Origin: Littorina saxatilis
Lineage: Eukaryota; Mollusca; Gastropoda; Littorinimorpha; Littorinidae
DNA: 64,000 bases
Direction: 5' to 3'
Assembly: GCF_037325665.1 (NCBI RefSeq)
Contig: NC_090258.1
Span: 34,511,129 to 34,575,128 of the forward strand
The first letter of the stretch is position 1. Each line of letters opens with the position of its first letter. Shown here piece by piece: positions 48,293 through 61,508 of this stretch. The position numbers and the translations under genes are program-made. The notes below the pieces were generated by a model. That model was not told where the DNA came from and ran no database searches. It saw only the letters and a program-made list of their open reading frames with translations.

Positions 48293-49645
48293 GCTTAAGC
48301 AATGCAAACTGTAACTTCTTTCACTTCTCTCCGTCTCCCCAGAGTTGATAAGTCGTGTTGGCGCGTGCCGGTACCAACCATGCGCGAACGGGGGCACGTG
48401 TTACATCATGTCGAGCTCGGGCACGACGGGCACCACACCGGGCACCACGTTGAGCATATCGGGCAAGCTGAGCAGCCCGGAGACGTTTGGCTGTTACTGT
48501 CCCGACGGCTTTTATGGCGAGCGGTGTGAAATACCTTCAGGTAGAGTAGCTGTGTGTACCGGGAGTTTTTGGCTCAAGTGTAGCCTATGCGATGCTAAAC
48601 TGTGTCTGTCTGTGCGTGTGTATGTGTGTGTGTGTGTGTGTGTATGTGATAAAAACTTTAACATTTGACTAAACACAGAAATACTAATTTTACCTGGTTA
48701 TTATCCAAGCAACAGCTTCAAAATATTGAAGCAATGATCAACATTGTGTCGGCATGTGTGTAGTTAAAGCGTGTATCCAAAGAAAACGGGTGGTGGGGTT
48801 TTTTGAAGGGGTACAAGCAGTTGACTGGTTTGTGACGTGTGTGGTATGTAGACCAGGTCAGGTGTCAAGACCAGGTCAGGGGTCGCGCGAAGGATTGTGG
48901 TATACATGTACATAGATTCACTTCTCCAGTTCACCTCTGCATTCGCCGATTCGGGGAAGACGATTTCACGTTCTTCGGTTTCTAAGCTCCAGAAAAGTAA
49001 ATAAAGAAGATACCGAAAAAAGCGTTTTTCCAATGTCCACGCGAGGAAGAGCTGTCGAAAGCGCAGTGTCGATCTGGCAGTCGTATCCCGGTAAGTACAG
49101 AGACAGATCTAGTGTCTCCCACTCTGATAACGTGTCACCTACTCAGGCTACTGTTAATCCGTTTTGTTTTAATTTCTTTTTATTTCAGCAGACACAGATG
49201 TCAAACACAGTGCTAGGCAGTCACCTCTAGTGAAATGAGTTGATCTAAAGTGCCTGTAATGTTTGGATGTCTTTGTTCTTGGTTCGATTTATGTGAATTT
49301 CAAGACTTGCAGTAGACCTAGAGTCTCAAGTTTACTCTGCCCGTATAAAACTGTCCACCATTTACTTGAACATGCAGATAAAATTATAAGGAAACGGAAT
49401 GAATCTGCTCTCAAAGTCAAAATGATCACGATTTTGCCTCAGATTCAAAACATGCACTGTCATGGTTTTGTCTGTATAATTTGGTAAGTCTTATACTGTA
49501 CCTTGCAACAACTTTCTTGAACTTGAAAGACAGTTTTTGAATGCTAGATCTGTATCGCGTCTCATTCCAGACTCGATCCTCTCTTTGATTGTACTGTTTG
49601 CTTACAAACTTATTAATTTAATTAATTATTAAGCGTTAGTTTTAA

Positions 49646-49732
<87 letters not shown>

Positions 49733-52700
49733 TGTGTGTGTGAGTGAGTTTGTGTTACTGTTTGTTGATTTCTTACGGGAGCCTTGAAGGCTTCGCCTCT
49801 TGTTTTTGTTGTTTTTGTGTGTTTTTTGTGTGTGTCTGCGGACGAGAAAATGGGGATGAGTGATACAGGGGGCATGGATAGGTGAAGGGGGGCGGGGAGT
49901 GAAGGGGGTGAGTGATACAGGGGGCATGGATAGGTGAAGGGGGGGCGGGGAGTGAAGGGGGTGAGTGATACAGTGGGCATGGATAGGTGAAGGGGGGGGG
50001 GGGGGCGGGGAGTGAAGGGGGTGAGTGATACAGGGGGCATGGATAGGTGAAGGGGAGCAGGGAGTGAAGAGGGTGAGTGATACAGGGGGCATGGATAGGT
50101 GAAGGGGGGCGGGGAGTGAAGGGGGTGAGTGATACAGGGGGCATGGATAGGTGAAGGGGGGCGGGGAGTGAAGAGGGTGAGTGATACAGGGGGCATGGAT
50201 AGGTGAAGGGGGGCGGGGAGTGAAGGGGGTGAGTGATACAGGGGGCATGGATAGGTGAAGGGGGCGGGGAGTGAAGGGGGTGAGTGATACAGGGGGCATG
50301 GATAGGTGAAGGGGGGCGGGGAGTGAAGAGGGTGAGTGATACAGGGGGCATGGATAGGTGAAGGGGGGCGGGGAGTGAAGGGGGTGAGTGATACAGGGGG
50401 CTTGGATAGGTGAAGGGGGGCGGGGAGTGAAGGGGGTGAGTGATACAGGGGGCATGGATAGGTGAAGGGGGGCGGGGAGTGAAGAGGGTGAGTGATACAG
50501 GGGGCATGGATAGGTGAAGGGGGGCGGGGAGTGAAGGGGGTGAGTGATACAGGGGGCATGGATAGGTGAAGGAGGGCGGGGAGTGAAGAGGGTGAGTGAT
50601 ACAGGGGGCATGGATAGGTAAAGGGGGGCGGGGAGTGAAGGGGGTGAGTGATACAGGGGGCATGGATAGGTGAAGGGGGGCGGGGAGTGAAGAGGATGAG
50701 TGATACAGGGGGCATGGATAGGTGAAGGGGGGCGGGGAGTGAAGAGGGTGAGTGATACAGGGGGCATGGATAGGTGAAGGGGGGCGGGGAGTGAAGGGGG
50801 TGAGTGATACAGGGGGAATGGATAGGTGAAGGGGGGCGGGGAGTTAAGAGGGTGAGTGATACAGGGGGCATGGATAGGTGAAGGGGGGCGGGGAGTGAAG
50901 GGGGTGAGTGATACAGGGGGCATGGATAGGTGAAGGGGGCGGGGAGTTAAGAGGGTGAGTGATACAGGGGGCATGGATAGGTGAAGGGGGGCGGGGAGTT
51001 AAGAGGGTGAGTGATACAGGGGGCATGGATAGGTGAAGGGGGGCGGGGAGTGAAGGGGGTGAGTGATACAGGGGGCATGGATAGGTGAAGGGGGGCGGGG
51101 AGTGAAGGGGGTGAGTGATACAGGGGGCATGGATAGGTGAAGGGGGCGGGGAGTTAAGAGGGTGAGTGATACAGGGGGCATGGATAGGTGAAGGGGGGTG
51201 GGGAGTGAAGAGGGTGAGCGATACAGGGGGCATGGATAGGTGAAGGAGGGCGGGGACTGAAGAGGGTGAGTGATACAGGGGGCATGGATAGGTGAAGGGG
51301 GGCGGGGAGTTAAGAGGGTGAGTGATACAGGGGGCATGGATAGGTGAAGGAGGGCGGGGACTGAAGAGGGTGAGTGATACAGGGGGCATGGATAGGTGAA
51401 GGAGGGCGGGGACTGAAGAGGGTGAGTGATACAGGGGGCATGGATAGGTGAAGGGGGGTGGGGAGTTAAGAGGGTGAGTGATACAGGGGGCATGGATAGG
51501 TGAAGGGGGGCGGGGAGTGAAGAGGGTGAGTGATACAGGGGGCATGGATAGGTGAAGGAGGGCGGGGACTGAAGAGGGTGAGTGATACAGGGGGCATGGA
51601 TAGGTGAAGGAGGGCGGGGACTGAAGAGGGTGAGTGATACAGGGGGCATGGATAGGTGAAGGAGGGCGGGGACTGAAGAGGGTGAGTGATACAGGGGGCA
51701 TGAATAGGTGAAGGGGGGCGGGGAGTGAAGAGGGTGAGTGATACAGGGGGCATGGATAGGTGAAGGGGGGCGGGGAGTGAAGGGGTGAGTGATACAGGGG
51801 GCATGGATAGGTGAAGGGGGGCGGGGAGTGAAGGGGGTGAGTGATACAGGGGGCATGGATAGATGAAGGGGGGCGGGGAGTGAAGAGGGTGAGTGCTGGG
51901 AAATGGGGGGAGGGGTGACTGCTTATTTTACCCCAAATGACGTTTTTTTCCTGGGATTTTATCTTCACTTGAGGTTCACTATTTCCTGAAAAAAAACGGT
52001 TTTCAAGACACTGCGCACGTTCGATGCTAAAACAGTCTTAGTTATACAAAACACAAGTCATACAATCTATACAAGCCAGTTGTTAACCCGTGATTTGTAA
52101 AAATGTAAAAAAAAATTACAAATCACGTCGAACCTAAAACCGCGTAAATGTTTTTTCTTGTCTTTCTTGTGGGAAATTCGGATCGCTTCCTCCCAGTGGA
52201 AAGCTAGCAGCAACAGAGTCGCGCTACCGCAAAGTCAAGGGATCCATTAGATATTTTGTTTCTTTCTTTTCTTTATTGTCCCATCGCTTGGAATTCGGAT
52301 CGCTTCCTCCCAGCGGAAAGCTAGCAGCAAGAGAGTCGCGCTACCCCAAAGTCAAGGGATCTATTAGATTTTTGTTTTTCATTTCTTTATTGTCCCATCG
52401 CAGGGAAATTCGGGTCGCTTCCTCCCAATGGAAAGCTAGCAGCAACAGAGTCGCGCTACCCCCAAATCAAGGGATCGATCAGATTTTTTTTCTCTCATTT
52501 CTTTACTAGATTGTCCCATCGCTGGGAAATTCAGATCGCTTCCTCCCAGTGGAAAGCTAGCAGCAACAGAGTATTATTGCTTATTGCTGCTAGCTTTCCA
52601 GTTGGAGGAAGTGACCCGAATTTCCCAGCGATGAGACAATCTAGTATTGTACTGAAAAATCAAAAAATCTAATAGATCCTTTGACTTTGGGGCAGCACGA

Positions 52701-55700
52701 CTGTGTTGCTGCTAGCTTTTCATTGGGAGGAAGGGACCCGAATTTCCAAGCGATGGGACAAGAAATACATACACAAAAATATATATAATAGATCCCTTGA
52801 CATTGGGGTAGCACGACTCTGTTGCTGCTAGCTTTCCATTGGGAGGAAGCGTCCCGAATTTCCCAGCGATGGAACAATAAAGAAATGAAATTTTTTTCGA
52901 ATAGATCGCTTGACTTTGGGGTAGCACGACTCTGTTGCTGCTAGCTTTCCACTGGGAGGAAGTGACCCTAATTTCCCAGCGATGGGACAATCTAGTAATG
53001 AAAAACAAATCTGAAGAAACAAATCTAATAGATCCCTTGACTTTTGGGGTAGCGCGACTCTGTTTCTGCTAGCTTTCCATTGGGAGGAAGCGACCCGAAT
53101 TTCCCAGCGATCGAACAATAAAGAAATGAAAAAAAATTCGAATAGATCCCTTTGACTTTTGGGTAGCGCGACTCTATTGCTGCTAGCTTTCCAGTTGGAG
53201 GAAGTGACCCGAATTTCCCAGCGATGAGACAATCTAGTAATGAAAAAGAAAAAAAAAATCCAATAGATCCCTCGACTTGGGGATAGTGCGACTCTGTTGC
53301 TGCTAGCTTTCCATTGGGTGGAAGCGACCCGACTTTCGCAGCGTTGGGACAATCTAGTAATGAAAAAAAACTTCCAACAAAATCTAATAGATCCCTTGAC
53401 TTAAGGGTAGCGCGACTCTGTTGCTGCTAGCTTTTCATTGGGAAGAAGCGACCCGAATCTTCCTGCAATGAGACAATCTAGAAATCTCATTTGACTTGGG
53501 ATGTGAAGCTAATGGGATGGGGGCGAAATGGGATAACGGCGATCCGGGATTGCTCCAAAATGGGATGTGGAGCTAATGGTACATGACATGGTGGTAAAAT
53601 GACACTTGGCCTGATAAATGTCGCCAAAATGGGATGGGGGCGAATTGGGATAACGGCGAAACGGGACTAATAGATCCCTTGACTTTGGGGTAGTGCGACT
53701 CTGTCACTGCTAGCTTTCCACTGGGAGGAAGCGACCGGAATTTCCCAACGATGGGACATCCTAGTAATGAAAAACAAGTCGCGTAAGGCGAAAATACAAC
53801 ATTTAGTCAAGTAGCTGTCGAACTCACAGAATGAAACTGAACGCAATGCAACGCAGCAAGACCGTATACTCGTAGCATCGTCAGTCCACCGCTCATGGCA
53901 AAGGCAGTGAAATTGACAAGAAGAGCGGGGTAGTAGTTGCGCTGAGAAGGATAGCACGCTTTTCTGTACCTCTCTTCGTTTTAACTTTCTGAGCGTGTTT
54001 TCAATCCAAACATATCATATCTATATGTTTGTGGAATCAGGAACCCACAAGGAATAAGATGAAAGTGTTTTTAAATTGATTTCGAAAATTTAATTTTGAT
54101 CATAATTTTTATATTTTTAATTTTCAGAGCTTGTTTTTAATCCAAATATAACATATTTATATGTTTTTGGAATCAGAAAATGATGGAGAATAAGATGAAC
54201 GTAAATTTGGATCGTTTTATAAAAAAAATTTTTTTTTACAATTTTCAGATTTTTAATGACCAAAGTCATTAATTTTAAGCCACCAAGCTGAAATGCAATA
54301 CCGAAGTCCGGGCTTCGTCGGAGATTACTTGACCAAAATTTCAACCAATTTGGTTGAAAAATGAGAGCGTGACAGTGCCGCCTCAACTTTCACGAAAAGC
54401 CGGATATGACGTCATCAAAGACATTTATCATAAAAATGAAAAAAACATCTGAGGATATCATACCCAGGAACTCTCATGTCAAATTTCATAAAGATCGGTC
54501 CAGTAGTTTAGTCTGAATCGCTCTACACACACACACACAGACAGACACACACACACACATACACCACGACCCTCGTCTCGATTCACCCCCTCTATGTTAA
54601 AACATTTAGTCAAAACTTGACTAAATGTAAAAAATGGAGAAAAAAAATCTTACCATTAACAGAGTCGCGCTACCCTCAAGGGATTTCGTTTTTGTCCGTT
54701 GACTTTGGAGATGACAAGAAAATATCGGGCGCAAAAACGTGATTTGTAAAAAATTTTACAAATCACGGGTTTAACACCAGTCTCTCAAATAAATTGAAAC
54801 ATTTGTCACAGCCAACATAAAATGTTTATTTCCTCTCACTTTGTATCCTTCGTGGACAGTATTCTACTGGACAAAATTCACATTTCCACCCACTCATCGC
54901 CCCTTGCTGTTCCATACTTCTGTGCAAAGGCGTGGGTGTGTTGTCAGATTATATAAATTGACTCATAATCAAAGATCAATCAATCAATCAATCAATATGA
55001 GGCTTATATCGCGCGTATTCCGTGGGTACAGTTCTAAGCGCAGGGATTTTATTTTTTTAATTTTTTAATTTTTAATTTATGCAATTTATATCGCGCACAT
55101 ATTCAAAAGGCGCAGGGATTTATTTATGCCGTGTGAGATGGAATTTTATTTTACACAATACATCACGCATTCACATCGGCCAGCAGATCGCAGCCATTTC
55201 GGCGCATATCCTACTTTTCACGGCCTATTATTCCAAGTCACACGGGTATTTTGGTGGACATTTTTATCTATGCCTATACAATTTTGCCAGGAAAGACCCT
55301 TTTGTCAATCGTGGGATCTTTAACGTGCACACCCCAATGTAGTGTACACGAAGGGACCTCGGTTTTTCGTCTCATCCGAAAGACTAGCACTTGAACCCAC
55401 CACCTAGGTTAGGAAAGGGGGGAGAAAATTGCTAACGCCCTGACCCAGGGTCGAACTCGCAACCTCTCGCTTCCGAGGCAAGTGCGTTTACCACTCGGCC
55501 ACCCAGACTCTGGCACTTTGGCACCATTTGCCCCAACCATTTTTTGCTTAGCCTGCAAAGTCACGATTTTTTTTCCTTAAACCCTGAATTAATAAGAATA
55601 TTTGTTCAGGTCTTGTGGAAAAGTTACGTAATACGACACGCTTAGTATACACGTTCACAAAATTCAATACAGATTCTGGTCAGCCTATTGGTCATAACTT

Positions 55701-58700
55701 CTGAAATGTTAAAATTAATTCATTGAGAAATTAAGCATATATATATGGCTCTTTCAGTGCAAGACCCCTCAAAAATGGCCGCAAAACGAATAATCCAAGG
55801 CATTTCTATAATGACACAATACTATATAGACACGTTGTCCAAAAATCAACACATTAACACTTTCGTGACGGGAGGCGACTATATTAGTAATAACGCTGCA
55901 ACGCCCACGGACGGGAAGCGACTATTTTAGTATTAGACATACAAGGTACACGACTCGTGATTGCTTCCCGGTTTTTGAAGCTTGCAGTAAATTGAGTTGT
56001 TTCCCTTGATACACGTGGTTTTCTCTTCCGGCTTGATCAAATTAATGCAGATTTGCGTGGTGTTTTCGAACAAAAAAAATGAATCGAAGGCGAGCCTTGT
56101 CACGGGAGGAGATTCTCCGGATGTTGGATCTTGAGGATCCTGTAGATCATGATACATCGTGTCGTTTTAGCCTCAAGAAAGCGATAATAGCAGTGATATT
56201 GAGGAAGAAACAGTCCCGTTGTTGCTAGTACGAGTCGGCAACTACACGTGGTAGGGGGTGATACTGCTAGACGAACATGTATCTCGGAATCGTGCAGGAG
56301 CTATGGGGGCGTGGCAGCACTGATAACAATGGATGGCTGGAGCCTTCAAATCCTTTTGGAATTGTTCATAGGTGGACAGTTGGTACTTTGTTGTGAAAAT
56401 GTGACTTATATTCAATATGGATTACCTAGACATCATTTGGTGAGTGTTACAGTTTTGTTTCATTTGAGTCAGGATGCTGTGAGTGAATGCGTGATTTGCT
56501 TGTTTTTTTCTTTGTACTGTCTCCTTATTTCTGTGTACAATGTTAACAATATTTCAGCTAATTCATAGGTTTTACACCTTGTTTGGTTATAACATTATTA
56601 ATAATACTTTCTGTTAAAAAATAACTTTTAAAAAAAGCAGTGGAAAATAAAACACACACAAAAAAACGTTAAAAAACACAAATTATCCCCCTTTCACCCC
56701 CCTTTCACCCCCCTTTGCTAAAACAAATCGCGTGACAAACTTATAAATAGCACGACTGAACGGGGCATCCATTTTTGAATTAGTACACAAAATTTGGTGG
56801 TGATTGGACTTAATTCAAGCTTGCTAGACAGATTTCTTTACAGTTACTGATTTTTGGGAAGTTTCTTGGTGGCAAGCTTGGGCAGGCAGGACGTTAACGC
56901 CGTGGCAGTGCTAGTCACAATAGTGTTAAGGGGGGACAGGGTAGGCAAGCACTTTTTTTTTTTATTTTGGAAACAGCTTGCTGCTTGTTTGATTTTTGCA
57001 AGCAGAATAACCTAATTAAGGGAAACCATTTTAAATTTTGAGTGAAAAGCAATTTTTGGGGGTTTTATTCACCAAAATGTGAGAAAAACGTTATAAAATG
57101 TGCTTTTTTTAAAATGTTGCAGTTTGTGAACCAGTGCATGTTTTGATCCAATTTTTCTTCTTTGCAGCAATATGTGTGTGTTTAATAATTCTGTGTATCG
57201 AAAAGCATTTCTAAGCAATATATTATTTTAATTTAGCATTTTCAGTTACCGGTTCAGTTTTGATAAGAAAAATACATGAAATCCTAACTGTCAGACTCAT
57301 AAAAACCCAACCAATGCACTGAACTCTTATTCCATACACAGAACTGATGCTGTACAACTCATAAACAACATATACAAAAACTGAACAAATCCATCAAGCC
57401 TTTCAAAAGTTGCAACATTTTAATTGTAGCGTTTTGTCTGAAAATTACATTCAGAGAAAACAGCATTTTAAAGATTTGAACCAGTACATAAAAAAACCAG
57501 TAGCACAGTGCACCCTGAATTCATATGATTTTATCAGAATGACCACTTTACTATGTAGGGAAAAGGATTTGACAATCAAATTATCAGGATTTTTTTTATA
57601 TACATCATATGAAAACAGCCATCTTTGTTTGTACCGATATGAAAACATGAATCAGAACCAAACTGTCAGACTCATAAAAACCCAACCAATGCACTTAACT
57701 CTTATTCCATACACAAAACTGACGCTTTACAAATCATAAACAACATAAACAAAAATGAAACAAATCCATCAAGCCATTCAAAAGTTGCAACATTTTAATT
57801 ACAGATGTTTGTCTGAAAATTACATTCAGAGAAAACAGCATTTGAAAGATTCCAACCAGTACCTCAAACTAGTAGCACAGTGCAGCCTGAATTGATATGT
57901 TTTTATAAGAATAACCACTTTACTATGATGGGGAAATGATTTGACGATCAAATTATCCAGACTTTTTTTTAAAAATCATTTGAAAACTCATCTATGTTAG
58001 TGCAGATATGAATCAAAACGAAACTGTCGGACTCATAAAAACACAAGGAATCCACTGTATTCTTATTCCATGCACAGAAATGGTGCTTCACAAATCATAA
58101 ACAACATATACAAAATTGGAACAAATCCATCTTGCCATTCAAAAGTTACAACATTTTAATTACCACATTTTGTCTCAAATTACATGTAGAGAAAACAGCA
58201 TGTAAAAGAGTCTCACTAGTACCCCGGTAAACTAGTACCACAGTAGAGCTTGAATTAATGGGGTGGGTTTTTTTTTAACCAGAATAACACTTTAACTATG
58301 AAGGGGAAATGATTTGATAATCAAATTATCAAATTTTTTTGATTTAAAAAAAAATTATATGAAAACATTAAAAAAGTCAATTATCTGTGTTTGTGCTGAT
58401 ATGAAAATATTGATCAGAACCAAACTGTCAGACTCATAAAAACCCAACGGATGCACTGATTTCTTATTCCATTGCATAGAAATGATGCTTCACAAATCAT
58501 CAACAACATTACATAATTATATATACACAAATGGAACAAAGCTATCAAGCCATTCAAAAGTTGCAACATTTTAATTACAGTATTTCTGTGCTCAATCCTA
58601 ACACTGCAGCAAATTTCTGTAAAGCTGAATGTCCCTTTCCATGTACCAACTTGGTCATACGCGGATTATTTAAAATGCAACTTTACCACCCGAAGCGTTG

Positions 58701-59609
58701 CAAACACCGGGAGAAGAGTAAACAACTGCAGACTTGAATGGACACTCATATGCACTCCAGATGCAGGGCCTGTGCAAATCCTTGGGCTGATGCATCACCT
58801 TCTTTCATAATCAGACTGCTATCAGACAAGCATTCAGTACAGGATATAAACCTTTCAGCAATAGATTGAGCTGATCAATGTTGACAAAAGCCCAACACAT
58901 GTCAGCGGAGTGACGTTGCACAGTACCAGTATCCATATCTGCTTGTGATGGGTCAGAAGATGGCAAAGTATCTGTATCTTCTTATGGTTGGTCAGAAGAT
59001 GGCAAAGCTGATGTTTCTGCTGTGGAAGAGGGTAGTTCCGGTTTAGCAAACTTTTCCATCAGGTCAATCTTTCTCCTCGCTGCCACCACAGGAGGACTGG
59101 CTCTCCCCTTGCTCCAACCTAATAAATACACAAACACTGATTTAATATTTGATACAACTGTCCATGGTTTTTGTTTGTAATAAGCTGCAAATTTTAAGAC
59201 TCAATATAAACGTCAACAAGTGCTTGTACTTTATTTTGCAAATGACCATGTTACATGGGGTGTACCTCAACTTTTTGGCTAGGCTGGTAAATCAGAAATC
59301 CCAATCAGCCCCCAACCACTGAACCAGGCGGGTTTTCTTACAACCACCTCAGCGGCTCGTACCCACATATGTCGGTTGACGAACACACACACACAAAAGA
59401 CATTCATTAATTGGCCCCTATCACAAAATGTACATGTCAAGTTTACTATGGGATTTGAGTAACCACACAATCACATACACACAGGAACTAATACTGAAAC
59501 TAGCTGAATTATTTTCTTTCTTTCTTTCTTTCTTTTCATATTTTTCTTTTAAAATTAATTTATTTCATCACACTTGCTATGTATTTGCTTGTTTCTTGTC
59601 TGTTGTCTG

Positions 59610-59642
<33 letters not shown>

Positions 59643-61472
59643 CTGTGTGTGTGTATACATTTTCAGATTTCCTAAACCTAGCACTGTTTGCAGGTGATCT
59701 TTATGCTTTTGATTCATGAGTTGCATCCCCAGTCCTTTAGTTTAACTCTTTTTTTTTCTTTGGTGAAGTAAATTGGATCTATTTTTTTTATTCCTTAGTT
59801 AATGGAAAAGATTTGACAACAATATTGCTGTCAATGATAGGTTGGTCAGCCATGCTGGTGTAAACCAATCCTTTAGAATTAGAGAACGCTCTCTAGTAGG
59901 GTACTTATTTTCCTACGGTCAATGACCAGAAACAGAAACTGTGTCAGTCGTACATCGCTCAGATGCTGCTTCTCAGTTTGACCCCAGACAAAGAATACTG
60001 ATGACATGTTACACCATAGTAAGCTCTCAAGGACTGGCCAGCGAAGAACAATAAAATAGGGGTTGTGAAGACGATATCACAGAGATGATCGAGGGAGGGA
60101 GGGGGGGGGGGGGGGTTGCGGCGGCGGCATGGTCAGTAAATTGGATCAAGAAACCCGCAAAATACTTCAGACACAAACTGTTTATCATTTACCTGCAAAC
60201 TCTAACACATTCTTACAACAACAACAACATAACGATGTGCAATAAATCACGTTGTCAAACAAACAAGATCGAAAAGAGAAAGAAGCAAAACCCACCTCGT
60301 CGAGTCAAGAATCTTAGAATGTCGTCTGCTCAAATACGATCATGTTGGTTCATTTCGGAGTGTTGTTACTTCCTTCTACTGTTCGCTGCTGCTGGTTCAT
60401 CTTTCTCTGATATTTCTTGCCACTATGCCGAACATTTCCAATGTTAGGGTTGTTCTCCGCAGCTCAAAACTTTGAAAAATGCTGCTGAATCGGTGAAAAC
60501 GTCATGGATTTGTTGACACCGGGGGACTGATAAGTTGTCTACTGCGCTTGCGCCAAATGCCTTTGACCTACATATATTTGCATATATTAATTCCGGGGTT
60601 TCGGTTGGAACGGATTCTCTCTCTTTGTGCCTATGTCAACGGAAATTCCCCAACGGTGATGACGTCATCTTGAAGAACGGAAATTTCCACACAGTTTGAA
60701 CAGCGAAGGGTCATGTCATGTGCGCACATTTACCAGCACGGAGTATCCAAAGTTGACCATTTTTTCGATTTTTTTGATAAAACACAGACAAAAACAACAA
60801 AACATCGGTTTGAAAATGGTTTTATTTACATGAATACATGTCTAAAATGACAAAAGCAGATTACTGAATGCATTCCAGGATGTTCAAAGGTGTGAAAAAT
60901 GCAACAACCCCAAAAAGGTGTATGAGACCAAAAATAACTCATTTTGCCTACCCGGTCTGCCCTTAAGGGATGAACGTCGCTTGTGTATTTCAATGCTTGT
61001 TATTTTATCAGGAGCCAGGAGATTTCGAAGGGACCTCGGTTTTTCGTCTCATCCAAGGGAGGCAAACCAAAGGACTTTCCACGCCTTTGCACAGAAGTAT
61101 GGAACGGCAAGGGGCGATGAGTGGGTGGAAATGTGAATTTTGTCCAGTAGAATACTGTCCACGAAGGATACAAAGATGGCCTAAGCTCCTGACATGTTTA
61201 CTTCATTTTTACGTGTTGTGAGGTATGCGTGGCCCTATCGATATGCTGAGGCCTGAAATAAAACATTCCTGAGTCCTTTGGTTTGCCTCCCCCCTCCCTC
61301 CCCTCCTTGCCTTTGTTTCTTCTTCTCCATTCAGCGTGATGCATTGTGCGCTGAGTGACGTCTTGTGCTATATGGTGTGCATCGGCAGGTAGTTAACCCC
61401 CTTACTGAGATAAATGAGACACTTTTATTTTCATTCCCGCGCTCTTTTCTTTTACGAGCTTTCTTCTTCTCC

Positions 61473-61508
<36 letters not shown>

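Larger units (their letters stand above)
52081..54776. mobile_element. 2.7 kb TIR element carrying inverted satellite arrays
   Basis: CCAGT flanks both sides (52076-52080, 54777-54781). The ends TGTTAACCCGTGATTTGTAA and, inverted, TGTTAAACCCGTGATTTGTA match, and each end is itself a hairpin (GTGATTTGTAAAA...TTTTACAAATCAC). Inside are arrays of a roughly 118-bp unit in opposite orientations, and a family A copy. Confidence 0.75.

Noticed and set aside
49622-51968. Minus-strand frames of 285-450 codons rich in Pro/Ser/His
   Set aside because: They are read through the 52-bp minisatellite; all three frames are open because the unit lacks stops. No start, splice or domain evidence supports a protein.
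60085-60447. 120-codon plus-strand frame with a hydrophobic stretch
   Set aside because: It begins in a G run and crosses an (AAC)n tract; no splice or family support.
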